NCBI RefSeq assembly: GCF_000970455.1
Contig: NZ_LAJG01000042.1
Location: 310,001 to 374,000 of the forward strand
DNA length: 64,000 bases
From: Devosia soli
GTDB taxonomy: Bacteria > Pseudomonadota > Alphaproteobacteria > Rhizobiales > Devosiaceae
Direction of reading: 5' to 3'
The position numbers and the translations under genes are program-made. The notes beneath the pieces are model-generated. The model worked only from the letters and a program-made list of their open reading frames with translations, was not told the origin of the DNA and ran no database searches. Positions 1-9,051 of this stretch are shown here, piece after piece; positions within the stretch are counted from its first letter, which is position 1; each line of letters begins with the position of its first letter.

Positions 1-669
1 ATTCTCCCCAGTCAGCTCGGCAAATTCCCTGATGCGATCGATCCACCCGGCGCGCTCGGGATTGGTGACGTCATCGGGACGATAGGTGGTGCGCACGCGG
101 CCAAGATAGCCGTCCGCTTCCATCGAATGATGATGCGGCAGCCTGTCGAGTGCGAATTCGGTGGTGGTGATGACCTCGACATTGAAGCGGTCGAGAATGG
201 CGCGCGGCAGCAACTCCGGCGTGCCGAGCTGGCTGTCGATCGCGTCATAGATGCTGTCGGCGGTTGCCGCGGAGAGTTCTTCGGTGATGCCGAAGACGGC
301 ATGGAGCGAATGGTCGATCCAGGTCTTCGACGGAGTGCCGGCAAAGAGATGATAGTTGGACGCAAAGAGCCTCCATGCCGCGCGGCCATCGGTCTCAATC
401 GACTTGCCGTCCTTGCGCGGGATGCCCAGCGCATCATAGCTCAGACCCCGGCTGCGCAGCATGCGCAGAACGTAATGATCCGGGGTCAGAAACAGCGCCG
501 TCGGCGTCGAGAACCGCGCATTCCCCGCGAACCAGGCCGGATCGGTATGGCCATGGGGGCTGACGATGGGCAGGTCCCTGACCGCCGGATAAAGCTCGCG
601 CGCAACGCTGCGAGCCGGCTCGGAAGCGGGGAAGAGGCGATCGGGATGGAGATGGGCTGGGTGGGTCAT
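1..669 (-). CDS. uxaC: Uronate (glucuronate) isomerase, N-terminal part, cut by window edge
   Basis: Interconverts hexuronates and their keto forms (glucuronate to fructuronate) in cytoplasmic hexuronate catabolism. Translation on the minus strand from ATG 669 gives 223 codons running off the left edge. It reads SPHGHTDPAWFA near residue 35 (the HxH metal-binding motif of the amidohydrolase-like fold), then YHLFAGTPSKTWIDHSL and FNVEVITTTEFALD, all typical of UxaC. The frame begins MTHPAHLHPDRLFP, a usual UxaC N-terminus. An ATG at 685 is in another frame. No sugar-acid neighbours are visible on this side, so operon partners probably lie outside the window. Confidence 0.93.
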   Translation of the reverse strand, partial: MTHPAHLHPDRLFPASEPARSVARELYPAVRDLPIVSPHGHTDPAWFAGNARFSTPTALFLTPDHYVLRMLRSRGLSYDALGIPRKDGKSIETDGRAAWRLFASNYHLFAGTPSKTWIDHSLHAVFGITEELSAATADSIYDAIDSQLGTPELLPRAILDRFNVEVITTTEFALDRLPHHHSMEADGYLGRVRTTYRPDDVTNPERAGWIDRIREFAELTGEN

Positions 670-881
670 GATCCGGTTGTGCCATGTTCGACAGCTGGTT
701 TCAACATCTTCCATACAAGACGGGGCTTGTGAAAATTTAAGACAAATTAACCGCATTTTCAGTGCGTCATTCGCCCCTGCCGCGCACGAGCGTATTCTTG
801 CGTACCGGGTGAGAAACAGCCCTTTCAAGGCGGCTGCCCAATCGTAAGCGCGTGGTCGACACCGCGACATGAGGGGTAAGC

Positions 882-1049
882 ATGGCCAATCTCGATATCG
901 GTTCCCGAACGCCCGACATTGCCCAGGTGCGCATTGCCGTGCAGCGCAGCGCCCATGTGCAGCGCGCCCGCCAGATGCTGGTGGCGGCCGGCATTGCCGC
1001 GCTGAGCCTCGTGCTGATCGCCGGCGCACTGCTCACCCAGGCGTTCTGA
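882..1049 (+). CDS. Small single-pass membrane protein, unknown function
   Basis: A 55-residue protein from ATG 882, preceded by GAGGGG about 6 bases upstream. Residues 1-30 are polar with basic residues (RTPDIAQVRIAVQRSAHVQRA). Residues 32-52 form one hydrophobic segment (LVAAGIAALSLVLIAGALL), and the protein ends soon after. I do not recognise the family. It lies alone between uxaC (divergent) and dapD. The clean start, ribosome binding site and membrane-like composition favour a real gene, but codon evidence is short. Confidence 0.5.
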   Translation: MANLDIGSRTPDIAQVRIAVQRSAHVQRARQMLVAAGIAALSLVLIAGALLTQAF

Positions 1050-1103
1050 TTTTCACACTATTCAGAGCGGCGATTTCTTCAGCCGTCAAACCCGCCATTG
1101 AAG

Positions 1104-1131
1104 TTGACACAAGGCCCTCTGCCGCTATGGT
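1104..1131 (+). promoter_or_regulatory. Sigma-70-type promoter upstream of dapD
   Basis: TTGACA at 1104-1109 and TATGGT at 1126-1131 with a 16-base spacer, 29 bases before the dapD start. The -35 is a perfect consensus; the -10 matches 4 of 6. It would drive dapD-dapE and the two downstream membrane genes. Confidence 0.55.
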
Positions 1132-1159
1132 CCGCGCCAGATTTTGTTGAGGAGCCGCC

Positions 1160-2002
<843 letters not shown>

Positions 2003-2004
2003 AC

Positions 2005-3159
2005 ATGACCATCAACCCGCAAAACCTGCTCGAGCGCCTGATTGCCTGCCCTTCGGTAACGCCGGAGGCTGCGGGGACGCTGGAGCTTTTGGGGCGGGAG
2101 CTGGAAGCGGTCGGCTTTGCGGTGACGCATCTGCGCTTTGAGGGCGAAGGGTCTTATCCCGTCGATAATCTCTTTGCGACGCGCGGGACGGGTGGGCGCA
2201 CGCTGCTCTTTGCCGGGCATACCGATGTCGTGCCGCCCGGCGATCTCCAGCAGTGGACGAGTGATCCCTTCGTGCCGCGCGTGACGGATGGAAAGCTTTT
2301 TGGACGCGGCGCGGCGGATATGAAATCGGGCGTCGCGGCCTTTGTCGCGGCCTGTTCGGCCATTCCCGAAAGTGCCGGAACGATCCAGCTCGCCATCACC
2401 AATGATGAAGAGGCCGACGCCATCAACGGCACCGAAAAGCTGGTGCGCTGGATGGCGGACAATGGCCACCATTTCGATTTTGCGCTGGTGGGCGAGCCGA
2501 GTTCGGCCGAGACGCTGGGCGACAGCATCAAGATCGGGCGGCGCGGCTCGTTTTCCGGCGTCGTGACGGTAAAGGGCGTACAGGGGCATGTGGCCTATCC
2601 GCACAAGGCCAACAATCCGCTGCCGGTACTTGCGGCAATCCTGACAGCGCTGAGCACGACCAAACTCGATGACGGCACCGAGCATTTCCCGGCCAGCAAT
2701 CTCGAAGTGACGACGGTCGATGTCGGCAATCCGACCGGCAATGTCATCCCAGGCGCGGGAACGCTCAAATTCAATATCCGCTACAATGACACCTGGACGC
2801 CCGAAACACTGGCGAACTGGGTTCGTGCCCAAATCGCGTCGGTCGACGCCAAGGGATGCGCGGTGACCTTCCAGGTGTCAGGCGTCCCTTCACGGTCTTT
2901 CCTCTCTCCGCTCAGCGACGACATCGACACGCTGTCGGACGCCATCGAGGATGTGACCGGGCGCCGGCCGGATTATTCGACCGGCGGCGGCACTTCGGAT
3001 GCGCGGTTCATCGCCCAATACGGGCCGGTGGTGGAATGTGGGCTGGTCGGGCCCTCCATGCACAAGGCCGACGAACATATCGCCATCACCGATCTCGTGG
3101 GTCTGACGGCGATCTATGAAACCTTCATGGGTCGGTTCTTTGCGGTGGATATGTCATGA
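2005..3159 (+). CDS. dapE: Succinyl-diaminopimelate desuccinylase
   Basis: Zinc hydrolase of the M20 family that removes succinate from N-succinyl-LL-diaminopimelate, the step following DapD and DapC. From ATG 2005 the protein is 384 residues. Predicted metal ligands and catalytic residues are visible: H72 and D74 in AGHTDVVPPG, D105 in RGAADMKSG, the E135-E136 pair in TNDEEADA, E164 in GEPSS, and the His in GPSMHKADEH near the C-terminus. The open frame extends upstream inside dapD, but homology begins at MTINPQNLL. The next gene overlaps its stop by 4 bases. Confidence 0.96.
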   Translation: MTINPQNLLERLIACPSVTPEAAGTLELLGRELEAVGFAVTHLRFEGEGSYPVDNLFATRGTGGRTLLFAGHTDVVPPGDLQQWTSDPFVPRVTDGKLFGRGAADMKSGVAAFVAACSAIPESAGTIQLAITNDEEADAINGTEKLVRWMADNGHHFDFALVGEPSSAETLGDSIKIGRRGSFSGVVTVKGVQGHVAYPHKANNPLPVLAAILTALSTTKLDDGTEHFPASNLEVTTVDVGNPTGNVIPGAGTLKFNIRYNDTWTPETLANWVRAQIASVDAKGCAVTFQVSGVPSRSFLSPLSDDIDTLSDAIEDVTGRRPDYSTGGGTSDARFIAQYGPVVECGLVGPSMHKADEHIAITDLVGLTAIYETFMGRFFAVDMS

Positions 3160-3701
3160 AGATTTTTGCCGCGCTGCGCAATGCGATCACCGGCTGGGTC
3201 GGGCTGGTGCGCGGCGATACCGACTGGCGCCGGTTCTTTGCCATTTCCTCGGCAGGGCTGACGACGGCGCTTGTACTGTTCCTGTTTTTTGCGCTGCTTT
3301 CGATCGCACTTGCCTCGGCCAATGTCGGCATGCCGAGCCTTTTCGGGCTCGTGATTGCCGTACTCGTGCAGAGCCTGTCGATCCTCGCGCTTCTTGCGGC
3401 GATTTTCGCGACCCGCCGGGCGGTGCCGACCAGCGCAAGCCTATTCGAGATGCTGGTGCCGGGCATTTATGCGCTTATCGCCTATCTGATCCTGGGCACT
3501 ATTTTGTCCCTGATTGCCGGGCCGGTGCTGGTGGCGCTATGGATCGGGCTTGCGGTTTTGCTGTTCTTTCTCGGCCGGCGGGCGGCAGAATGGAACATCG
3601 GGGTTAGCGCGGCCTTTTCGGTTTTGACCATGGTCCTGCTTGTCGGCTTGCCTGTGACGCTCTACATGCTGCTAGGCCCGGTGGCCGCGCCCACACCTTG
3701 A
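3156..3701 (+). CDS. Multi-pass membrane protein, unknown, paralogue of next gene
   Basis: A 181-residue, strongly hydrophobic protein whose ATG overlaps the dapE stop (ATGA), implying translational coupling. About four transmembrane segments are visible (around residues 28-50, 62-82, 100-125 and 145-175). The N-terminus AITGWVGLVRGDTDWRRFF resembles residues 12-30 of the downstream protein, and both have a similar hydropathy layout, so they look like a tandem duplicate. I do not recognise the family. A Yip1-like architecture is conceivable but not claimed. Confidence 0.75.
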   Translation: MKIFAALRNAITGWVGLVRGDTDWRRFFAISSAGLTTALVLFLFFALLSIALASANVGMPSLFGLVIAVLVQSLSILALLAAIFATRRAVPTSASLFEMLVPGIYALIAYLILGTILSLIAGPVLVALWIGLAVLLFFLGRRAAEWNIGVSAAFSVLTMVLLVGLPVTLYMLLGPVAAPTP

Positions 3702-3717
3702 GACGAGACCATAGCCT

Positions 3718-4281
3718 TTGGCACAGCCTAATTCGCCCTTCTTCGACGAAGCCGCCAATGCCATCCGGGGCTGCGTTGCCCTCATCACGGGCAAGCGTGA
3801 TTCGTCGACTTTCTTCGATTTCTCCCAGCGCGGCCTTGTCGGCAGCCTGATCGCCGCCCTCGTGGCGATCCTGCTCGCCGCCTTTGGCCCCCTCGTGCTC
3901 GGCCTGGCGCTGCCGCCCGGCACGGCGACGCAATCTGTGGTCGTCAATGGCGTGTTGTTTCTCACCCAGGCCGGAATGGCCTATATCGTGCTGCGCCAGA
4001 TGGGCCGGCAGGATGGCTTCATCCCCTATCTCGTTGCCAGCAATTGGGTGACGCTGTTTTCCGCAGTGCTGCTGCTGATTTCGACGGTTTTCGGGCCAGT
4101 CGGCATGGTGTTGCTGCTCGGCATCGCCGTGATCGCGCTTCTGACCTTCATTAATATAGGCCGGTTTATCGTCACCCTCGCGCCGATGCAGATCGCACTG
4201 CTGTTCGTGTCGCAGGCGGTTGGCGTATTCCTGGCCCTGGGCCTCATTGCCATTTTCCTGCCGGCTCCGCCGATGCCTTGA
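3718..4281 (+). CDS. Multi-pass membrane protein, unknown, paralogue of previous gene
   Basis: A 187-residue membrane protein, 16 bases after the previous gene. The apparent start is TTG 3718; an in-frame ATG at 3757 is possible but would remove the conserved N-terminal AANAIRGCVALITG segment. It has four to five hydrophobic segments and ends PAPPMP, much as the upstream paralogue ends APTP. It is the last gene of the dapD-dapE operon before a palindromic repeat. Function unknown. Confidence 0.72.
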   Translation: MAQPNSPFFDEAANAIRGCVALITGKRDSSTFFDFSQRGLVGSLIAALVAILLAAFGPLVLGLALPPGTATQSVVVNGVLFLTQAGMAYIVLRQMGRQDGFIPYLVASNWVTLFSAVLLLISTVFGPVGMVLLLGIAVIALLTFINIGRFIVTLAPMQIALLFVSQAVGVFLALGLIAIFLPAPPMP

Positions 4282-4323
4282 GGCATGCCCTCAAAGAATA
4301 GTCTTGCATCATGCCAGTCCAAT

Positions 4324-4399
4324 CGTCATTGCCCGGCTTATCCGGGCAATCCACATCGCCGTGATATGGACCATCCGGACAAGCCGGGTGGTGACGACG
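4324..4399. repeat. REP-like palindromic repeat, family A, copy 1
   Basis: Two nested inverted repeats: CATTGCCCGG-CTTAT-CCGGGCAAT on the left, and an outer pair formed by CGTCA...CCCGGCTT at the left end and AAGCCGGG...TGACG at the right end. A near-identical element occurs at 8496-8570. It lies between convergent genes (membrane gene and truA), where such elements may act in termination or mRNA stability. Confidence 0.8.
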
Positions 4400-4416
4400 G
4401 TCTCAGTTGAAAAGCC

Positions 4417-5181
4417 CTAAGGGTAGTCGACCCTGACGAAATAAAGCCCGGTCGGGGGCGCCATGGCGCCGCAGCGGCTGCGGTCGGCAGCGTCGAGCGC
4501 GGCGCGAAAATCGGCAGGGCTCCATTTGCCTTCACCCACAAGTTTGAGCGAGCCGACCATCGAGCGCACCTGATGGTGAAGGAAACTCCGGGCGCTGGCA
4601 GTGACGATCACATGGTCCAGTTCGCGGCGCACGGCGAAATGGTCGAGGGTTCTGATGGGCGAATTGGCCTGGCATTCGGCGGAGCGGAAGGTCGTGAAGT
4701 CGTGGCGACCGAGGATTTTCTGGGCCGCCTCGTGCATGACGTCGGCGTCGAGCGGCACGGGCACGTGCCAGACCTGATGCCGCTCCAGTGCTGCCGGGGC
4801 GCGGCGATTGAGGATGCGGTATTCATAGTGCCGCGCGAGGGCGGAGAAGCGGGCCTCGAAGGTGTCGGGCGCGGTTTCGCAAGTGAGGACCGACGCAGGA
4901 TGTGGGCGCAGGTGATAGTTGAGCGCCTCGCGCACGCGAAATGGGTCACGGTCGGTCGAGAGATCGAAGTGAACCACTTGGCCGAGCGCATGAACCCCGG
5001 CATCGGTGCGGCCGGAGGCCTGGGTGACGACCGTCTCGCCCGAAAACCGAAAAATGGCTTCTTCGAGAGCCTGCTGCACGCTCATCCGATCGGCCTGACG
5101 CTGCCAGCCGCATAAGGAGGTTCCGTCATATTCGAGGGTGAGTTTATATCTAAATCGGTTTATGGGAGGGCTCTTTGGCAC
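4417..5181 (-). CDS. truA: tRNA pseudouridine(38-40) synthase
   Basis: Isomerises uridines 38-40 in the anticodon arm of tRNAs. The 254-residue protein has the family start RYKLTLEYDGTSLCGWQRQ, the catalytic Asp at residue 60 in the motif GRTDAGVHALGQ, and the conserved FLHHQVRSMVG segment near residue 200. Length and motifs are canonical. The divergently transcribed small gene at 5175 overlaps its first codons by 7 bases. Confidence 0.97.
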   Translation of the reverse strand: MPKSPPINRFRYKLTLEYDGTSLCGWQRQADRMSVQQALEEAIFRFSGETVVTQASGRTDAGVHALGQVVHFDLSTDRDPFRVREALNYHLRPHPASVLTCETAPDTFEARFSALARHYEYRILNRRAPAALERHQVWHVPVPLDADVMHEAAQKILGRHDFTTFRSAECQANSPIRTLDHFAVRRELDHVIVTASARSFLHHQVRSMVGSLKLVGEGKWSPADFRAALDAADRSRCGAMAPPTGLYFVRVDYP

Positions 5182-5408
5182 TTGTTCGAGAATTCAAAAA
5201 GCTAGACGGCGAACGCTACCAACTCCACGAAGAAGTTGAAGCTAGGTACGCCACCTTTGATCGAGACGGCAAAGGGTTTGTGCAGATCAACACGTATGGC
5301 CGGGCCGATCGTGAGCTTCCTGGCAAACTGTCTCAAAGTATACAGCTAGATCGCCAGGGCGCCGAGGCGTTGGTCGCAATCCTGCGGAAGGCATTCGCCC
5401 TTAGCTGA
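5175..5408 (+). CDS. Small conserved-looking soluble protein, unknown
   Basis: A 77-residue protein from TTG 5175 with a strong Shine-Dalgarno GGGAGGG 3-4 bases upstream. It contains [25 protein letters not shown], split here as [14 protein letters not shown] and [11 protein letters not shown], followed by a short helix [13 protein letters not shown] recall similar small proteins in many proteobacteria, sometimes mislabelled after their neighbour fmt, but no function is known to me. It overlaps truA at its start (7 bases, divergent) and fmt at its end (8 bases, convergent), so it fills the whole gap. Confidence 0.7.
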   Translation: MALVREFKKLDGERYQLHEEVEARYATFDRDGKGFVQINTYGRADRELPGKLSQSIQLDRQGAEALVAILRKAFALS

Positions 5409-6324
5409 CTCGCTCCGGCAACAGCCCTGCCCCGCGCAAAAACGTCGCGGCGTCCATGGCGCCCTTGCCTTCGCGCTGCACCTGGGTGAGGCGGACGGCG
5501 CCCGTGCCGCAGGCGATGGTGAGGTCGGGGCCGAGCAGGCTACCGGGCGCAGCGCTGCCGGTGGCAAGCGTCGAGCGCAGGGCCTTTATCCGCGTCGGTT
5601 TTCCCGCTAGTTCCAGTTCGAACCAAGCGCCGGGGAAGGGCGAGAGGCCGCGGATGGTGTTATGGACCTCTTCGGCCGACTTTGAAAAATCGAGTTTGGC
5701 TTCAGCCTTTTCGATCTTTGCCGCATAGGTGACGCCCGCTTCGGGCTGGGGCGTGAAATCGAGGCTGCCGCGTTCGAGCGCTGCGAGGGCGCGGCCCATG
5801 AGATCCGCGCCGAGGCGCATCATCTGGTCATGGAGTTCGCCCGCTGTCATGTCGGGGCCGATGGGGATGATCTCAGTCGGGCCCATGGCGCCGGTATCGA
5901 GGCCTTCATCCATGTTCATGACGACGATGCCGGTTTGCTTATCCCCAGCCATGATAGCGCGCTGCATGGGCGCAGCGCCGCGCCAGCGCGGAAGAAGCGA
6001 GCCGTGGAGGTTGAGGCAGCCTTCGGGGGGCGCATCGAGAATGGGCTTGGGCAGGATCAGGCCATAGGCGACGACCACGGCGACATCGGCGCCGAGCGAG
6101 GCGAACTGAGCCTGCTCGGCTTCATTGCGGAGACTCTTGGGCGTGAAGACCGGAATACCGAAACTTTCGGCCGCTTCATGCACCGGGCTCTTTCGCTCGG
6201 CCTGGCCGCGGCCGGCCGGCTTTGGCGCACGCGTATAGACGGCGAGCACTTCGTGGCCCGCCGAAACGATCTCGGTCAGCGTCGGCACGGAAAATTCGGG
6301 CGTGCCCATGAAGACGACGCGCAT
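5401..6324 (-). CDS. fmt: Methionyl-tRNA formyltransferase
   Basis: Formylates Met-tRNAfMet for translation initiation using 10-formyl-tetrahydrofolate. The 307-residue length is usual. The N-terminal hydrolase domain carries the catalytic triad N105 and H107 in [16 protein letters not shown] and D143 in [12 protein letters not shown]. The C-terminal OB-like domain starts near residue 205. It sits about 50 bases downstream of def on the same strand, the usual def-fmt operon that pairs formylation with deformylation. Confidence 0.97.
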   Translation of the reverse strand: MRVVFMGTPEFSVPTLTEIVSAGHEVLAVYTRAPKPAGRGQAERKSPVHEAAESFGIPVFTPKSLRNEAEQAQFASLGADVAVVVAYGLILPKPILDAPPEGCLNLHGSLLPRWRGAAPMQRAIMAGDKQTGIVVMNMDEGLDTGAMGPTEIIPIGPDMTAGELHDQMMRLGADLMGRALAALERGSLDFTPQPEAGVTYAAKIEKAEAKLDFSKSAEEVHNTIRGLSPFPGAWFELELAGKPTRIKALRSTLATGSAAPGSLLGPDLTIACGTGAVRLTQVQREGKGAMDAATFLRGAGLLPERVS

Positions 6325-6373
6325 TGGCTTTACTCCTGGGCAGTTCTCCCCACGCCAGCGCGGGGAAAAATTC

Positions 6374-6889
6374 TTATCGCGCGGCGAGCTTGGCCTGCTT
6401 TTCGAACTTCTTGATCACCCGGTCGCGCTTCAAACGGCTGAGATAGTCGATATAGAGCACGCCATCGAGGTGATCGAGTTCGTGCTGGATGCAGACGGCG
6501 AGCTTGCCATCGGCGTCCTTGGTGACTTCCTGGCCGTCGAGATCGGTATATTTCACCGTCACCGTCGAAGGGCGCTCGACTTCGTAATAAAGCTCGGGAA
6601 TCGACAGGCACCCTTCTTCGGTCACCTGGATTTCTTCGCCGAAATGGGTGATCTCGGGATTGATCATGACGAGCGGCTGAGGGGTTTCCTTTTCGCCCGC
6701 CAGATCCATGACCACGATGCGCTTCATCACCCCGATCTGGGGCGCGGCAAGGCCGATGCCCGGGGCGTCATACATGGTGTCGAGCATGTCCTTGGCCAGC
6801 GTCTTGATCTCTTCGTCGACCTCGACGATCGGATCGGCAACGGCGCGCAGGCGCGCGTCGGGAATGATGAGAATAGGGCGGATGGCCAT
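6374..6889 (-). CDS. def: Peptide deformylase
   Basis: Metalloenzyme removing the N-formyl group from nascent proteins. I chose ATG 6889 ([11 protein letters not shown], 171 residues) because PDFs normally start just before the ILxxPDxRL segment; an upstream in-frame ATG would add 27 non-homologous residues. All three motifs are intact: GIGLAAPQ (44-51), EGCLS with metal Cys94, and QHELDH with His136, Glu137 and His140. First gene of the def-fmt operon, divergent from rmuC. Confidence 0.96.
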   Translation of the reverse strand: MAIRPILIIPDARLRAVADPIVEVDEEIKTLAKDMLDTMYDAPGIGLAAPQIGVMKRIVVMDLAGEKETPQPLVMINPEITHFGEEIQVTEEGCLSIPELYYEVERPSTVTVKYTDLDGQEVTKDADGKLAVCIQHELDHLDGVLYIDYLSRLKRDRVIKKFEKQAKLAAR

Positions 6890-7023
6890 GGCAAAGGTCC
6901 GGCGATATCTGGATTTGGTGCTGATATGGCGTCTTGAGGCGCATCGGTCAACTGCGGAGCACGATTGCACCCAGAGCAGAATAGAACATTTTAAGAACGG
7001 AAGAATCGGTTAGACTGAGGCGC

Positions 7024-8448
7024 ATGAGTGAACTCGACACGATTTTGTTTGTGGCCGGCTCGGTGCCGGTGACCCTGGGTCTCGCGCTGGCGATCGGCTT
7101 TCTGCTGGTGGTGGGCCTCGCCTTCGTGTTGCTGGTGGGCAATGCGCGGACCAATGCCGAGCGGGCAGAGGATGCGGCGCGGATCGCCAGCGACAATCTC
7201 AAGACGAGTTTCCTTGAACAGATCGCGCAGCGCGATATGCGCATTCGTGATCTCGACCTCGCCTTGGCGCGCGAGCGCGAACGGGCGGCAGATTTGCTCG
7301 ACAGCGAGCGGGAAAAATCGAGCGGGCTGATGGCCGAACTGGCCGCCATGCGGACCCGTCTCGATGAACAGAGCCGGCAAAACGAAGCGAACCTCAAGCG
7401 CTTCATGGACGCGCGCCAGCAGATGACCGATGAGTTCAAGGCCATTGCTGGCGACGTACTGAAAAGTCATGGCGAGACGTTTACGCGGCAGAACCGCGAG
7501 CAGGTGGATACGCTTCTGAAGCCGCTGCAGGACAAGATCACCGAGTTTCACAAGAACCTCGTCGAAGATCGCTCCGCCATGGGCGAGCGCATCCGCGCGC
7601 TGGCCGAGAGCAATCTGCAGATCACCACCGAAGCGCAGAATTTGACGCGGGCGCTCAAGGGCAGTTCGCAGACCCAGGGCGCCTGGGGTGAAATGATCCT
7701 CTCGACGATCCTGGAACAATCGGGCCTGCGCGAAGGGGAGCAGTATTTCGTCCAGCAGAGCCATAGCGGCGAGGAAGGGCAGCGCGTCCGGACCGATGTC
7801 GAAATCCTGATGCCGAATGGCGATCGGCTGGTGATCGACTCCAAAGTCTCGCTGACGGCGTTCGAGGCCTTCGTGAACAGCTCTGAGCTCGATCGGGACC
7901 AGCATCTGCGGGCCCACATAACTTCCGTGCGCGGGCATATCACGACGCTGGGGGACAAGAGCTATCATCGCGCCGCGAAATCGAGCCTTGATTACGTGAT
8001 GATGTTCGTGCCCATCGAATCCGCGCTCGCGACGGCCATCCAGCACGACGCAAAACTCGTCGAATTCGGCATGGGCAAGGGTGTCATGCTGACAACGCCG
8101 ACGACGCTGATGACGGTGCTGCGCACCGTGCGCAATGTCTGGGACATCGAAAAGCGCCATCAGAACGCCGAAGAAATCGCGGAGCGCGCAGGGGCGTTGT
8201 ACGAAAAGGTGGCTGGGTTCCTCTCGACCATGGATAAGGTCGGCACGAGCATCGAGCGCGCGAGCCAGGATTTTGCCAAGGCCAAGGATCAACTCTCGAC
8301 CGGCCGCGGCAATGTCGTGCGGCAGGTCGAAATGCTGCGGGAGCTCGGCGCGAAATCGGCCAAGAGCCTGCCGGCTGGCTGGGATGGCGGGAGCGACGAG
8401 CAACCGACGCTGCGGCTGGTGGGCGAGGAGCCGGGGGATCGGAATTAG
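7024..8448 (+). CDS. rmuC: DNA recombination protein RmuC
   Basis: RmuC family proteins limit inversions at short inverted repeats and have a PD-(D/E)XK-like nuclease core. The 474-residue protein has an N-terminal membrane anchor (residues ~12-38), a long charged coiled coil (~45-130) and the conserved core with GAWGEMILSTILEQSGL, VIDSKVSLTAFEAF and KSSLDYVMMFVPIE. ATG 7024 is used. It is divergent from def, with 134 bases between. Confidence 0.93.
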   Translation: MSELDTILFVAGSVPVTLGLALAIGFLLVVGLAFVLLVGNARTNAERAEDAARIASDNLKTSFLEQIAQRDMRIRDLDLALARERERAADLLDSEREKSSGLMAELAAMRTRLDEQSRQNEANLKRFMDARQQMTDEFKAIAGDVLKSHGETFTRQNREQVDTLLKPLQDKITEFHKNLVEDRSAMGERIRALAESNLQITTEAQNLTRALKGSSQTQGAWGEMILSTILEQSGLREGEQYFVQQSHSGEEGQRVRTDVEILMPNGDRLVIDSKVSLTAFEAFVNSSELDRDQHLRAHITSVRGHITTLGDKSYHRAAKSSLDYVMMFVPIESALATAIQHDAKLVEFGMGKGVMLTTPTTLMTVLRTVRNVWDIEKRHQNAEEIAERAGALYEKVAGFLSTMDKVGTSIERASQDFAKAKDQLSTGRGNVVRQVEMLRELGAKSAKSLPAGWDGGSDEQPTLRLVGEEPGDRN

Positions 8449-8495
8449 GCGCTAAATACAGGCTGATTGACAGCGTGCTCTTCAATCCGATGTCA

Positions 8496-8570
8496 CGGTC
8501 ATTGCCCGGCCTGCCCGGGCAATCCATCTTGCCTCCGCATGGTTTACCCGGACAAGCCGGGTGGTGACGA
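8496..8570. repeat. REP-like palindromic repeat, family A, copy 2
   Basis: Same design as 4324-4399: CATTGCCCGG-CCTG-CCCGGGCAAT plus the terminal GGACAAGCCGGGTGGTGACG. It lies between convergent rmuC and the DUF2945 gene. The central part differs between copies while both arms are conserved, which suggests selection on the stems. Confidence 0.8.
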
Positions 8571-8618
8571 TTGGGGCGTGAGTTGACAACGGTGATCAGC
8601 GCCGCTGACCAACCTCCC

Positions 8619-8840
8619 CTAAGCCGCGCACAATTCGCTCTTACTCTTGAGTACCTTATCGCCGTCGTCCTGCTCTATAAGGAAAGCCGGCTCTTTCTTG
8701 CTTGCCTCGCGCGTTACCTTGGTGCCCTTGGTGCCCTTGATGGTCTTGGTCACCTCTTCGGTAAAGCGCTCGACAATCTTACCTTCGGCTTTGCTCGAGC
8801 CCCACTTCCAAGTGACTTTCGAGCCTTTGCGAAATGCCAT
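8619..8840 (-). CDS. DUF2945 (hypervirulence-associated, Tudor-like) small protein
   Basis: A 73-residue protein from ATG 8840, chosen because GGAG lies 6 bases upstream. It begins AFRKGSKVTWKWGSSKAEGKI and continues with VTKTIKGTKGTKVTREASKKEP and a C-terminal KSKSEL, the pattern of the DUF2945 family. Its molecular role is unknown. An EcfG-like promoter (GGAAC, 17 bases, CATT) lies just upstream, consistent with stress induction. Confidence 0.8.
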   Translation of the reverse strand: MAFRKGSKVTWKWGSSKAEGKIVERFTEEVTKTIKGTKGTKVTREASKKEPAFLIEQDDGDKVLKSKSELCAA

Positions 8841-8862
8841 TTTCATCTCCATTTTCCGTGGA

Positions 8863-8888
8863 AATGAGGAGGCTGGAGGAAACGTTCC
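8863..8888 (-). promoter_or_regulatory. EcfG-like promoter of the DUF2945 gene
   Basis: On the minus strand GGAAC (8888-8884), a 17-base spacer and CATT (8866-8863), about 23 bases before ATG 8840. The -35 is a perfect match to the alphaproteobacterial general stress promoter GGAAC-N16/17-CGTT; the -10 has one mismatch. Confidence 0.4.
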
Positions 8889-8972
8889 TTGCCGGCCGAT
8901 CACGAGCGTATAACGCCAGCGACCACCGTCGCCGCAAAGCTGCCGCCAACATTGCGAAAGCTTAATGTCGGC

Positions 8973-8998
8973 GCAACTTCACAGAAAGGCGGGACGTT
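8973..8998 (+). promoter_or_regulatory. EcfG/RpoE-like promoter of degP
   Basis: GCAAC (8973-8977), 17-base spacer, CGTT (8995-8998), 53 bases before the degP ATG. One mismatch in the -35, perfect -10. The sequence GCAACTTCAC is shared with the candidate promoter of the PRC-barrel gene at 22.5 kb. Confidence 0.4.
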
Positions 8999-9051
8999 CC
9001 ATATCTAGGCCCACAAGCTGTTGAGAGCTTTTTCGAAGGAGACTATTCCTT

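Noticed and set aside
434..685. Minus-strand frame starting at ATG 685
   Set aside because: It is out of frame with uxaC, whose motifs fix the reading frame and the start at 669.
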